A DNA stretch of 64,000 bases from Rhizobium jaguaris (lineage in GTDB: Bacteria; Pseudomonadota; Alphaproteobacteria; Rhizobiales; Rhizobiaceae), in assembly GCF_003627755.1 (NCBI RefSeq), contig NZ_CP032696.1, positions 124,001-188,000 on the forward strand. Direction: 5' to 3'. The position numbers and the translations under genes are program-made. The stretch's first letter is position 1, and each line of letters starts with the position of its first letter. The notes beneath the pieces were generated by a model. That model did not search any database. It saw only the letters and a list, made by a program, of their open reading frames with translations, and was not told the origin of the DNA. Below, piece by piece: positions 1 to 10,838 of the stretch.

Positions 1-157
1 GCACAGCTTCGTAGCAGAACAGCAGCGAATCCGGATTGACGTGGCTCAAAACACCGACATCAAGCCGGATAGCTTTAATTGCGCGCCCGTTTACACCTAC
101 CCGCGCCGTCTCGCAGACGATGGCGATGACGCTTTCCATCAATGACATTTCATGCAT
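1..157 (-). CDS. hypA: HypA, nickel insertion protein for hydrogenase (3' part outside window)
   Basis: The reading frame begins MHEMSLMESV, the typical HypA N-terminus in which the first Met-His-Glu binds nickel, and stays open for 52 codons to the window edge. HypA delivers nickel with HypB to the apo large subunit HupL. The C-terminal zinc-binding CxxC pairs lie outside the window. Its start lies just inside the 3' end of the hupK remnant, the usual hupK-hypA order of rhizobial hup/hyp clusters. Unlike the genes just upstream of it, the visible part has no frame error. Confidence 0.85.
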   Translation of the reverse strand, partial: MHEMSLMESVIAIVCETARVGVNGRAIKAIRLDVGVLSHVNPDSLLFCYEAV

Positions 158-1215
158 GCGCAACGTCGCGAATTCCAACCTTGAACCCCACGCAGGGATC
201 GAACAGCACGGCCAGGCGTGAGACCGACCGGGTCGCGGATTCACCCGCACCGATCCGTGACGACCGAAGTGTTTCGACAAACGGGCCCGCCGGATGAAAA
301 TTCCATTCTGTCGGGGCGAGTATGCGGTATGCACAGAGCTTCCCATCCACACCGATTTCGGCCTGATGGTAAAGTCTGCCACGCGCGCATTCCACCGCGC
401 CAAAGCCGCCCGTACCGGGCGTCGGGCCACGGCCATGAGCTCGGAAGGGTCATTCTGGCCCTTGGCAAGATGCTGGAGTTGCATCAAGCAGAGGCGAACA
501 TCGCGCAGCGCGCCATGAAGCGTTGCGCAAGGTGAGGGCCGTCGGACCCCTGGCACGGCAAAGCCGGGCATAAGCGCCGGTTTCGGTGACGCGACCGGCA
601 AGATGCGGCAAGGTGCTATAGCCCGCGTCGCAGCAAATGAGCGATAACCTCGGTGTCATCGCCGGCGGTCAGCGGGTCGGTCGGCCGCCCCATAAAAGTT
701 CGGTCGTCCTCAATATCCCGGAAAATCGCCGCGCAAGCCGTGCCGTCCCCGCGACAAGCCATCGTCTTCAGGTATGCCGAGCCCCGCCGCGGCGGCTCCA
801 AGCCGCCGCGTGTTTGCGGCTAGGAAATATGGTCCGTCCTCATCGCTTTCGCGTCATCAATGATAGCCTGGGAAGCGGTCAGAGCCCGGCGCAGATATTG
901 GCCAGCCTCAGCCACGGCACCAGCCAGTAACGAGGGCCAGTGCAAAATTAGCGCCCTCAATGCCTCGAATATCCGTTCCGCCAGCAATCCGGCCATTGCC
1001 GCAGACCGACCCTCGGCGGGCATTGGCAGGTCTGCCGCATTCAGTATTGCGAGCCGCGCTGCCACCGATTGCGAAAAGCCCAGAGTGAAAAAACCTGCCC
1101 GGCAAGCACGGGCGCTTCTTCGGGTCGGCGGCCGATGAAGATGCGCGTCAACTCTTGCGCGCGTTTAACCCTCACCTCCACCGACGAGGAGCGCTTGTGT
1201 CACTGTCACGTCGAT
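150..1215 (-). pseudogene. hupK: hupK remnant (HupL-like hydrogenase assembly protein), several frameshifts
   Basis: HupK is a large-subunit-like scaffold protein used in [NiFe] hydrogenase assembly. Three pieces can be read in different frames. The first (about 1100-1200) contains RIFIGRRPEEAPVLAGQVFS. The second (about 820-1065) contains AARLAILNAADLPMPAEG and AGLLAERIFEALRALILHWP. The third (150-395) contains ILAPTEWNFHPAGPF and ends LFDPCVGFKV, the HupK form of the large-subunit C-terminal DPCxxC motif. The pieces are collinear with HupK but separated by at least three or four frame changes, and the stretch around 400-820 is too eroded to follow. No full-length product is possible. The 5' limit is approximate. 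Confidence 0.75.
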
Positions 1216-1324
1216 CCGGATCGAGCCTGCGCCAAGGAGGAAGGTCATGCAGCACGCTCTCGCTGTCCGCGGAAATTCTTCCGAAGGAGATCGGGGCAAC
1301 TGAAGCCGGCCGGCGGAGCGGCGG

Positions 1325-1520
1325 CGTGCGCGCGACGGCCTCGAAGAAAGCGCGCACCGCTTTCTCCCCGTTCTTCCGGCACGGCGAAAAAACTCCTAAT
1401 GCCGGACCGCCAGAGAGGGTCGCCTTGCGCAGGGGCATGAACGTGCCAGCAGATGTCGCATTCCATCCTGTCCCTGTTCGAGACCGTCCGGCGCTTGCCG
1501 ACATTCTGGAAGCTCGTCAT
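1325..1520 (-). pseudogene. hupI: hupI remnant (rubredoxin-like), second iron-binding motif lost
   Basis: An ORF starting [20 protein letters not shown] continues into [17 protein letters not shown], the first CxxC half of HupI rubredoxin. HupI takes part in maturation of the hydrogenase small subunit under oxygen in R. leguminosarum. After GDPLW the expected short linker and second CPxC motif are missing. The frame instead runs on into non-homologous sequence through the region where hupJ would be expected, and no HupJ sequence was recognised. The start overlaps the old hupH stop (ATGA). With only two of the four iron ligands it cannot form a normal rubredoxin site. The 3' limit is approximate. 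Confidence 0.7.
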
Positions 1521-2357
1521 CTGAAATATGCCTCCCGATATGGCGCAGATGGGCGGCGGAATCGCGGAAATCCTCTTCAGCGGCAAGGGCAAAGGACGGG
1601 ATGTCGACGATCTCCAGAGCGTCGAGAATGATTGCATCCATGCGATTGTAGAACTGCACGGACCAAACGTTGCGGGTCCCGCCGCCACCACGCGACAGGT
1701 GCGATAGCCGTGCGAGGTCAGCTGCACGGGGCCCGGCCGTAGCGCGACCTGCAGGAAATTCATGTCCTGGGGGTTCATCGGAAACAGCGACAAGGTGATA
1801 ACATGCGCTGGATCGCCGTGCCGATAGCGGTCGATGCGGTCGCCGATCTCGGTCAGCAAGGGCATAACATTCATTGTGCCCGACGGCGCAGGTCCATATG
1901 AGAGGCAGCCCGGCAGTACTGCGCAGGCCTGTCTCACCGCCATCGGAATCGACGCAACCTCGATATAATCCGCAATCGGGATGCCGTTGGGGTCCTTGAA
2001 GCGGATACGCCATACGCCGGCCGTCACCGCTTCCTGGATATGCGCAAGGACACCGGAGGGCAGTAGCGCTGTTCCGGCGACCTCGCCTGTGCCGAGCGTC
2101 TGGGTGATCAGCTGCTTGTCATCGTCGGTGAATTCGGAGATGTCGAATAACCGGCCGGGCTGGTCGGCCTTCTGCACCGCGAGCGTCGCGGCAATGTCGG
2201 GCAGCAGCGTTGCAGTTTGGCGGCAGCGACGGATCTTCTCGGCGCTGCTGGTGACGAGGCCGTTGAGCTTGCAGGCGCCTTGCGGTGGATCGGCGCCGAT
2301 CGGCACCACCGGCGCGGCATCTTCGCCTTCGGGCGCGATCCGGAAAGCTGCTGTCAT
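1517..2357 (-). pseudogene. hupH: hupH, frameshifted hydrogenase small-subunit maturation gene
   Basis: From MTAAFRIAPEGEDAAP (start at 2357, with GGGAG upstream) the frame follows HupH for about 220 residues, including [13 protein letters not shown] and [15 protein letters not shown]. The homology then jumps to another frame near 1680 ([20 protein letters not shown], then [12 protein letters not shown]). A second shift near 1540 is needed to reach the expected ending EAYFR-stop. At least two single-base indels are therefore present. HupH helps protect and mature HupS in nodules and microaerobic cells. A truncated N-terminal protein could still be made. Confidence 0.8.
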
Positions 2358-2398
2358 AGAACGACTCCCTGCCGACATGGGGGAGTTCAACCCCCGGC

Positions 2399-2793
2399 CT
2401 AACGAATGCTAACTATGGCCAGCGCATCCCCGCACCGCCGGTTGCCGATCTTGTCCATATAGTCCGACCAGTGGCGGATCTTGCCAAACACGTGGAGCGG
2501 TTGATAGCGGTGTTGCCGAGCTTGGCATGACAATCATGCTGCAGCGCGGCTTCGGCTTGTCCCGGTGCAGCTGACGACGGGGCGCAGCAGCAGGCCCTGA
2601 AAGGCCTGCAAGATTTTTGGCAGGACAATGGCGCCATCGTCCGCTTCGGCTCGCTGTGCCGGATCGCCGGTAAAGTACAGAATCGCCGTTTCAGCTTCGC
2701 CGCCAGCAGCTCCGAGAAAATGTCGATGCTTGTTTCATCGACGACGGGCGATCGCGTCCGCGCGTTCAGGACGCGGTTCAGATGGGACGGCAT
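2399..2793 (-). pseudogene. hupG: hupG, frameshifted HyaE/HoxO-type chaperone gene
   Basis: The start is MPSHLNRVLNARTRSPVVDE at 2793, with a strong GGAGGAG ribosome site. The homologous sequence then moves to another frame with ETAILYFTGDPAQRAEADD and IVLPKILQAFQG. It shifts again to EAALQHD and a further frame containing WSDYMDKIGNRRCGDALA. HupG is a thioredoxin-fold chaperone for the small-subunit Tat precursor. At least two indels inactivate it. The good ribosome site and conserved wording suggest recent decay. Confidence 0.75.
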
Positions 2794-2963
2794 TGTCTCC
2801 TCCAGATATTGGCTTGCAAACATTCTTCAAATTCTTGTTTGCAAGCGGCGTACCATTTGCAGAGAAATTCGATCGCATTGATCTGAAAGGAAAATTTTCA
2901 TCGAGATAAAACACCAGCTCTACAAAGACGGGCGGATTGCTTTCAATGATGGAATTTAAACTG

Positions 2964-3260
2964 TCAGTTTTCCCGCAGGTGGGACGGCAGTTCCGGCTCG
3001 CGGGAGATGAGATCGGCAAACAGACTTTCGAACGGCCGTCCTTCGACGGCCTGGCCAAGGCCGGCCAATGCATCGTCGATCATGCGTGCTTCGTCGGCAT
3101 CGAGCAGCCGTATCGCAGATCCCAAATGAGTAAGAACGTGAGTGCCGACCGGTTGCGGGCCGACCAACAGCATCGATATGGGAAAAACCGATCCGTGGTG
3201 CTCACACTGCGCCGTCAATTTGCCGCTGCTCACCACTCGCATCGGAATCCCTATGCACAT
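2964..3260 (-). CDS. hupF: HupF, HypC-family hydrogenase maturation chaperone
   Basis: This 98-residue protein begins MCIGIPMRVV. The N-terminal Met-Cys is the signature of the HypC/HupF family, whose Cys2 contacts the iron-ligand intermediate and the large subunit precursor. HupF is the HypC paralogue found in rhizobial hup operons, where it stabilises HupL at higher oxygen. It lies 150 bp after hupD in the same direction; hupE (nickel permease), which often sits between them, is absent. It is intact, in contrast to the following hupG-K. Confidence 0.85.
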   Translation of the reverse strand: MCIGIPMRVVSSGKLTAQCEHHGSVFPISMLLVGPQPVGTHVLTHLGSAIRLLDADEARMIDDALAGLGQAVEGRPFESLFADLISREPELPSHLREN

Positions 3261-3410
3261 AATCAGCTCCTCGGTCCGCGAAAGTTCATGATGTCGGGAA
3301 CCGCATGGATTGGCTGCGAACGGTTCCCGTAGTTTCTAGCCTTGGGAAAAGTTTGAGGGAGCCGGCGAACTGGAACGCACCGACGGTCGCGGGCGCGCCC
3401 GAATCCCTCC

Positions 3411-4001
3411 TCAGGCGGTCAATGCGGCAGGATCGGCGCGCCACTCGTAATGCTCAAAATCGATGCCGTTGCCCAGAAGCGTTGGCGCGCTGCCGCTACG
3501 CGGGCTCACGTCGACGCCCCATCGCTCCAGGATACCGGCGGCGGCCATTATCGCCTCCGGAATTACCGCTTTGACGGGCTCTGTCACCGGTCCGCCCCAG
3601 CTATCGAGATCCGCCGGCTGGCAGCCGATCAATACGAGTTTCGCGGGATAGCGATCGAGAAGATCGGCAGCGCTTAGGACATCCTGGAAGCCTGTCTGAT
3701 GCAGGCTGATCTTTTTGGCGCCGGTGAATTTCGGCACTTCGTCATTCGCGACGATCTTCAGTGTCCCGGGCGCGAGCCCGAAATCGATGGCGTCGAAGAT
3801 AATCAAATCATCGGCCTCGGTCACATGGTGCACGAGATAGAGGCCCTGGGTGCCGCCATCGAGCACGGTGACATTGTTCGGCACCGCATAGGCGCGGTGG
3901 AAGGCTTCGACAGCGCGAACGCCGAAACCTTCGTCGGCCCAGAGAATATTGCCGACGCCGAGCACTAAGACGCGGCGTTTGCGAAAGTTTGGTTCGCCCA
4001 T
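3411..4001 (-). CDS. hupD: HupD, hydrogenase large-subunit maturation endopeptidase
   Basis: This 196-residue HyaD/HybD-family peptidase has the N-terminal VLVLGVGNILWADEGFGVRA motif carrying the conserved nickel-contacting Glu (ADEG), then the DGGTQG and IIFDAIDFG segments. It removes the short C-terminal tail of HupL after nickel is inserted. The start ATG directly abuts the hupC stop, so the two are translationally coupled. Length and motifs are normal, so this maturation step appears intact. Confidence 0.92.
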   Translation of the reverse strand: MGEPNFRKRRVLVLGVGNILWADEGFGVRAVEAFHRAYAVPNNVTVLDGGTQGLYLVHHVTEADDLIIFDAIDFGLAPGTLKIVANDEVPKFTGAKKISLHQTGFQDVLSAADLLDRYPAKLVLIGCQPADLDSWGGPVTEPVKAVIPEAIMAAAGILERWGVDVSPRSGSAPTLLGNGIDFEHYEWRADPAALTA

Positions 4002-4715
4002 CTAGTCCTCCTTGCGCTTGGACAGTCGCTCGCCCGAAATCATCGACGAGACGATGCTTTGGCGGCTGATGATGTCCTCGCGTACCGCGACATAGATATG
4101 GATCATTACGAAGATCAGAATTCCCCACATTCCGAGGCGATGAAAGGTGTGGACGTCCTGACTGTTCGGCCAGATCGAAAATACCCAGCCGAACAGCGCA
4201 TATTCCCAGCTGTCGCGTCCGACACCTTCGCTATAGAGGGCAAATCCGGTGATTATCATGAATGCCAGCGGCAGCGTGAACATCAGGAACATGACGAACT
4301 GCGACAGCGGATTGTGGCCGGGATATTTCAGCGCCTTTCCAGCGAGGAACGTGTACCAGCGCACATCGTGCAGCCATTCGCTCCAGAACCGCCCGCTCCA
4401 GAAGGGAACGTAGAAGATTTGACGCGCATGCACATTGCCGACGAAGGCCCAGTAGATCCTAAGGAGCAGGACCGCGACCAGGCTCTGGCCGGCGACGAAA
4501 TGAGTGAAACGGATATAGCCCATGAGGAAATGAGCGCTCGCCTCGCCGGCCATGGCAGGCAACGGGCTGCCGATGAAATAGCCGGTCAGCGCTAGCGTCA
4601 CAATGGAGAAGGCGTTCACCCAGTGCCAGAGCCGCACGGGCGCCTCGTAGACATACACGCTTTGGTACTCGCTGGCGCGTTCGCCATCAGCGTCGGAAGT
4701 ATCGGAAAGGCTCAT
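4002..4715 (-). CDS. hupC: HupC, b-type cytochrome subunit of uptake hydrogenase
   Basis: This 237-residue integral membrane protein of the HyaC/HupC family has four hydrophobic segments, roughly residues 35-55, 70-95, 145-165 and 195-215. It carries the expected haem histidines, for example VRLWHWVNAFS near the N-terminus and HRLGMWGILIFVMIHIYVAV near the C-terminus. It passes electrons from the HupSL dimer to the quinone pool. It sits nine bases after hupL and abuts hupD. No defect is seen. Confidence 0.92.
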   Translation of the reverse strand: MSLSDTSDADGERASEYQSVYVYEAPVRLWHWVNAFSIVTLALTGYFIGSPLPAMAGEASAHFLMGYIRFTHFVAGQSLVAVLLLRIYWAFVGNVHARQIFYVPFWSGRFWSEWLHDVRWYTFLAGKALKYPGHNPLSQFVMFLMFTLPLAFMIITGFALYSEGVGRDSWEYALFGWVFSIWPNSQDVHTFHRLGMWGILIFVMIHIYVAVREDIISRQSIVSSMISGERLSKRKED

Positions 4716-4724
4716 GATCGTCCC

Positions 4725-6515
<1,791 letters not shown>

Positions 6516-6541
6516 CGTGATCCTTCCTGTCCCTGCAGACG

Positions 6542-7624
6542 TTAAAGGTTGGGTTTCCCGCGCTTGGCAATGACCCGCTTGGCGGTCGTGATTGCAGCGT
6601 GGGCAGCGATCACGCCGCCGACAACACCGGCTGCGGTCATACCCACTTGGTCCGCGGTGGCTTCTATGCCGAATTGGTTGATGTGCGTCAGCCGGGAATA
6701 GAAGCTGTCCTTGTCCCAGATACCGTCTTCCGAGCAGCCAATGCAGCCATGGCCGGACTGGATCGGGAAGGAGACGCCGCCATTCCAACGAACGGTCGAG
6801 CAGGCATTGTAGGTGGTCGGTCCTTTGCAGCCCATCTTGTAAAGGCAGTAGCCCTTGCGCGCGCCTTCATCGTCCCATTCCTCGACGAACTGGCCAGCGT
6901 CGAAATGCGGGCGGCGATAGCACTTGTCGTGGATACGCTGCGAATAGAACATCTTCGGCCGGCCCTGGCGGTCGAGTTCGGGCAGCTTGCCGAACGTGGT
7001 GATGAATGTGATGACGCCGGTCATCACCTCTGCGATGGGCGGACAGCCCGGCACTTTGATAATCGGCTTGTCGCGGATCACTTTGTCGATCGGCGTCGCC
7101 CCAGTGGGGTTCGGTTTTGCCGCCTGAACGCAGCCCCAGGAGGCGCAGGTTCCCCAGGCGATGATAGCCAGGGCACCCTCGGCCATCCATTTGAGCTTCT
7201 CGACAAAGGGCCTGCCGCCATCGATGCAGAACATACCGTCTTCGTTGAGCGGCGGATTGCCTTCAACGGCAAGAATGTACTTGCCCTTGTACTTTTCCGT
7301 GGTCTCCTCAAGGATCGCCTCGGCCTGGTGGCCGGCTGCCGCCATGATCGTATCGTCGTAATCGAGCGAGATCATCGACAGGACGACGTCCTTGACCAGA
7401 GGATGAGCCGAGCGGATGAAGCTTTCCGAACAGCAGGTGCATTCGAGCCCATGCATCCAGATCACCGGCACGCGCTCGTTGGTTTCGAGCGCCTCTGCCA
7501 TTGCGGTCGCAGTACCGGGGCCGAAGCCGAGGCTGACTGCCGTCAGGCTGCAGAATTTCAGGAAACTGCGGCGGGTTACACCCTGGCGGCGGATGATATC
7601 GTAAAACGTTTCTGGCGCGGCCAT
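6542..7624 (-). CDS. hupS: HupS, [NiFe] uptake hydrogenase small subunit precursor
   Basis: This 360-residue protein starts at [11 protein letters not shown]. The start at 7624 was chosen because GAGGAG lies six bases upstream; an in-frame ATG at 7645 lacks this. The twin-arginine export signal is TRRSFLKF (Arg18-Arg19). Cysteines for the three Fe-S clusters appear in [30 protein letters not shown] and later [16 protein letters not shown]-terminal hydrophobic anchor (around [18 protein letters not shown]) holds it to the membrane with HupC. It is the first gene of the operon, downstream of a sigma-54 promoter. Confidence 0.95.
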   Translation of the reverse strand: MAAPETFYDIIRRQGVTRRSFLKFCSLTAVSLGFGPGTATAMAEALETNERVPVIWMHGLECTCCSESFIRSAHPLVKDVVLSMISLDYDDTIMAAAGHQAEAILEETTEKYKGKYILAVEGNPPLNEDGMFCIDGGRPFVEKLKWMAEGALAIIAWGTCASWGCVQAAKPNPTGATPIDKVIRDKPIIKVPGCPPIAEVMTGVITFITTFGKLPELDRQGRPKMFYSQRIHDKCYRRPHFDAGQFVEEWDDEGARKGYCLYKMGCKGPTTYNACSTVRWNGGVSFPIQSGHGCIGCSEDGIWDKDSFYSRLTHINQFGIEATADQVGMTAAGVVGGVIAAHAAITTAKRVIAKRGKPNL

Positions 7625-7685
7625 ATTGCTCCTCGAACTTTGCATCCCTCAGGCTTTTCAAGCCAGCGACGTTGAGGCAGATGCC

Positions 7686-7701
7686 TGCAAAAAGCGCACC
7701 A
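7686..7701 (-). promoter_or_regulatory. sigma-54 (-24/-12) promoter of hupSLCDF
   Basis: Read on the minus strand the site is TGGTGCGCTTTTTGCA. The -24 GG and -12 GC are separated by ten bases as required, and the -12 half (TTTGCA) is perfect. Transcription would start near 7674, about 50 bases before the hupS start. In R. leguminosarum hupS is driven by NifA and sigma-54. No canonical TGT-N10-ACA site was found upstream; a near match ending ACT lies at 7853-7868. Confidence 0.7.
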
Positions 7702-8123
7702 GTTGTAGAACTGGCTCGCCGACTTTTTGTTTTCATTCGGACTGAAGGTTGGTGAGGATTAAGATTTTTGCCTGCTGACAGTCAGCGTCATGACACCGTC
7801 GGTGTTGCGCCTCTGGCCGAGGGCATCGATTGCAATGCCATCGCCGCCTAGGTGTTCGATACCCAACTGGACCATCGAGGAGATGAACGAATGCAGCGTG
7901 TAGATCATCATTTTCCAGGGTCTCGCAACGCAAATGTCGCATCGACCGATGCGGAAATCTACTAGGGGGTGCAACCCGATAGACAACTGTCTGCAAACTC
8001 GTTGCACGTGATCGCTGTGCTATTCGACAAAGCGACGTCTTCGCAATGATCTGTGCCTGCGCCGCAGTCATAAATTCCCAACCTCAACGGCCCCCAATCA
8101 TGAGCGGCTGGTGGGTTGCCATT
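7702..8123 (-). other. Intergenic region upstream of hupS, no certain gene
   Basis: This roughly 420-bp stretch separates hupS from the monooxygenase gene, which ends at 8124. A minus-strand frame ending near 7759 (FISSMVQLGIEHLGGDGIA inside) has protein-like composition but no family I recognise and no clear start. It may be a gene remnant. NifA or IHF sites for hupS would be expected here. Confidence 0.3.
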
Positions 8124-10067
8124 TCAAACCGCTTCCGCCGCGGTCTCTGACTGGGAGCCGATGCGGCCCGTCGTGCGGTAGTCACCGAGATCTGCTTCCT
8201 TCGTCAGGTTCCAATAATCGATCAGGCGCCAAGGGCTGTTGGTCACGATTCGCCCCCGGTCGTTGCGGAAATAGGTAGACATGCCGGGATGGCTCCAGAT
8301 CATATTCTGGTGCATTTCTTGGATCGTCCGGTTGTAGCGCTGATATACGTCTTGCCGGCATTCCACCTCGATCAGCTTCTTTTCTCCCATCTGGCGCAGA
8401 ACGCTCAACACGTAATCGAGTTGGCTTTCGATCGTGAAAATGAAGTTGCCGCGATGACCGAGGGCTGTATTGGGACCGTAGAGCATGAAGAAGTTCGGAA
8501 AGCCCGCCACGACGGTACCCAGATAGGCCTGACAGTCGTCATCGTTCCAGACCTCACGTACTGTCACGCCATTGCGTCCGAATACCTGAACCGGAAGCAA
8601 GAAGCGTGTGATATCGTAGCCCGAGGCGACAATGAGAACGTCTGCCTCATGGGTGTCGCCATTTATCGCGCGGATCGACTTGCCTTCAACATGGGCAGCA
8701 GCGCTGTCTACTAGATTAACTTGCGGCTTCAACAGGGTTCGGTACCAGCCGTTGTCCAGGAGCATTCGCTTGCCGAATGGCGGGTAGGGCGGGATGACCT
8801 TGGCCAATAGCTCGGGATGCCCGGCCAGCTGCTCTTCGATGTATCGTGTGTAGGTCTCGCGATGGTCGTCGTTCATCGCATTCACAGAGCGATCAGGATG
8901 CGTCCACGCCGGGTCCTTCTGTAGGGACTGGTGCACTTGACTGTCAAAAATCCAACTCAGCCGGAGCCTATAAAGCCATTCGTAGTGTGGTACCTCGCGC
9001 AGCAAGAACCGCACCGGCTCGGCAACCGGCATACGAAACTTTGGAAAGGGCGCCGCCCATTGGCGCGACCGTTGGAAGATTGTCAGGGCACCCACCCGAT
9101 CTGCGATTGCTGGGACAACCTGCATTGCCGAGGCTCCATTACCAATCACAGCCACGCGTTTGCCGTCGAGTCTAACCTCTGGATCCCAATTCGAGGTGTG
9201 TATCACCGGGCCGTCGAAGTCACGCAGGCCTGAAATATTCGGCCATTTCGGCGTGGTAAAGCCTCCGACGGCCGAAATGACCACATTGGTCACGAGGGTT
9301 TCTTCCGTACCGTCTGGCAAGCGTAACCGGGAATGCCAAGTCCGGCTCTCTTCGTCATAGCGAGTGTGGAGGCATTCCGTGCCGTAGCGGATCGAGCTCT
9401 CGATCCCGAATTCGCAGGCAACCCGGTTAAGATAGTCGTCGATTTCTCGCTGCAAAGGGAAGAACTTGCTCCAGTCGCCACTGGCAAAAGTGTAGGAGTA
9501 AAGATGTCCGGGCGTGTCCACTCCACAGCCAGGGTAGTGATGTGAATGCCAGACGCCGCCGGTGCGGTTTTGCTTTTCGATCTGGATGTAGGAAACGCCC
9601 AGTTGTCGTAGCCGAATTGCGGCCGCCATACCGGACATGCCGGCTCCGATGACAAGCACGCGGAAGTCCTCCGGCAAGCACACCGGATCGGGAACCGCGC
9701 CCGAATACCTCCGCAGCTTGTGGATCATCATGTCAGCATATTCCGGCGGAATAGGCTCAGCCTCCGACATGGATAGCATGCGGATCAACTCTTCTGCCGA
9801 TAAGTCCGGCTTGGCGATGTGTTCTCCCTGGCGCCACGCCGTGATGGCGGTCAGTGCTGCATCGCGAACCTCCGCCTGCAGTTCGACTGTCAGACCGCCG
9901 GAATCGTTGTCGTCCCATCCGCTCTTCACGGGAATAAACGGCGGGTTTAGCCAATAGTCTCGTCCTGTGAACTGATAAAGAAGGAGCAACAGGGTTGGAA
10001 TATTGGCCGAAGGGAGCGCTTCGGCGATACGCCGGCGGAACTGGTCGGGGTCTGTGGAGTGTCCCAT
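8124..10067 (-). CDS. Baeyer-Villiger-type flavin monooxygenase
   Basis: This 647-residue NAD(P)H/FAD-dependent oxygenase has an N-terminal extension of about 130 residues with no motif recognised. A first Rossmann motif follows, VLVIGAGMSGMAAAIRL (about 137-153), then the Baeyer-Villiger fingerprint FDGPVIHTSNWD (FxGxxxHxxxWD) and a second nucleotide-binding motif, VAVIGNGASAMQVVPAI. Such enzymes insert oxygen next to a ketone or oxidise heteroatoms; the substrate here is unknown. The gene stands alone on the minus strand, with a consensus sigma-54 promoter and NifA-type site about 420-520 bp upstream. It is probably part of a nodule-expressed oxidative set with the methyltransferase and P450 to its right. 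Confidence 0.88.
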   Translation of the reverse strand: MGHSTDPDQFRRRIAEALPSANIPTLLLLLYQFTGRDYWLNPPFIPVKSGWDDNDSGGLTVELQAEVRDAALTAITAWRQGEHIAKPDLSAEELIRMLSMSEAEPIPPEYADMMIHKLRRYSGAVPDPVCLPEDFRVLVIGAGMSGMAAAIRLRQLGVSYIQIEKQNRTGGVWHSHHYPGCGVDTPGHLYSYTFASGDWSKFFPLQREIDDYLNRVACEFGIESSIRYGTECLHTRYDEESRTWHSRLRLPDGTEETLVTNVVISAVGGFTTPKWPNISGLRDFDGPVIHTSNWDPEVRLDGKRVAVIGNGASAMQVVPAIADRVGALTIFQRSRQWAAPFPKFRMPVAEPVRFLLREVPHYEWLYRLRLSWIFDSQVHQSLQKDPAWTHPDRSVNAMNDDHRETYTRYIEEQLAGHPELLAKVIPPYPPFGKRMLLDNGWYRTLLKPQVNLVDSAAAHVEGKSIRAINGDTHEADVLIVASGYDITRFLLPVQVFGRNGVTVREVWNDDDCQAYLGTVVAGFPNFFMLYGPNTALGHRGNFIFTIESQLDYVLSVLRQMGEKKLIEVECRQDVYQRYNRTIQEMHQNMIWSHPGMSTYFRNDRGRIVTNSPWRLIDYWNLTKEADLGDYRTTGRIGSQSETAAEAV

Positions 10068-10490
10068 GGTTTAGGTTCCTGCAATTGCAAGGGTCTGGAC
10101 CGATACGCCAAGGCATCGCGCCAGCACGCGAATTTGCTGTCCAACTTCGCGCGGTTTTGACGACGGGCATGAGGGAGGTTCGGCAGTAATCCGCCGAATA
10201 TCTAATCCAGAACGCGTTTGGGCGGTCGGCATCGATCGCCACGTGCGAAGAACCGCTTATGAGGCGCCCTCAGATCGGAAGTTGCGACGGCGATGAGGCT
10301 TTGCTCGGGGCATTCGTTTCGCTCGCCCGCGCACAACTGAAAACGTCTGCGCGGTCTCTTCCGTCTTCTGGATCTGGAACGTTCTGCTGTCGGATAACCG
10401 GACGTAGGTCCCGGCAGAAAGTATTGTGCTAACATATCGACATCTCCGTGCGATTATCGTCGACCCGTGACGCGTCTGCAAATGCGTCGC
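10068..10490 (-). other. Long leader between sigma-54 promoter and monooxygenase, short ORFs only
   Basis: The stretch would be transcribed from the promoter at 10491-10506. It holds two overlapping minus-strand short frames (about 10202-10435 and 10257-10481), both very arginine-rich and without recognisable family or convincing ribosome site. They could be remnants of a small gene. Otherwise nothing is seen. Confidence 0.3.
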
Positions 10491-10506
10491 AGCAATGGGC
10501 GTGCCA
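10491..10506 (-). promoter_or_regulatory. Consensus sigma-54 promoter (leftward, towards monooxygenase)
   Basis: On the minus strand the site reads TGGCACGCCCATTGCT, an exact fit to TGGCACG-N4-TTGC(T/A) with GG and GC ten bases apart. Transcription would begin near 10480. An AT-rich stretch (10519-10560), suitable for DNA bending, separates it from the NifA-type site. Confidence 0.75.
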
Positions 10507-10569
10507 AAGTAGAAATCGATGCTAATTCAATACAATAGGCAAAAATTGTATATTTCTCATATCCAGCAT

Positions 10570-10585
10570 TGTCACCCATCGGACA
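10570..10585. promoter_or_regulatory. NifA upstream activator site (TGT-N10-ACA)
   Basis: TGTCACCCATCGGACA has the exact NifA spacing. It is centred about 73 bp upstream of the -24 element at 10505, within the usual range for NifA-dependent promoters. Confidence 0.65.
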
Positions 10586-10838
10586 AAGCCGTGCGACACT
10601 GACCTATTAGACGCCTGATGAGCAAGCGGGACTCCTGACGCCTCTTCTCGCCAGGACATCGGGCTCGGCGACCAAGCGTTTCAACTGTGAAGGTTGTCCA
10701 GTCCTCCACGCCCGATACCCCATGTCGCTCTGACTGATAATGGACAGCAAAGTCTTGCCAGACATGGTCAAAACGGCTGGTTATTGGCCATCGCATGCTA
10801 GGATTGACGTTCGCCGGCGACGGCGGAAAGACTTGTTT

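Noticed and set aside
7853..7868. NifA site upstream of hupS
   Set aside because: TGT-N10-ACT misses the final base of the ACA half-site.
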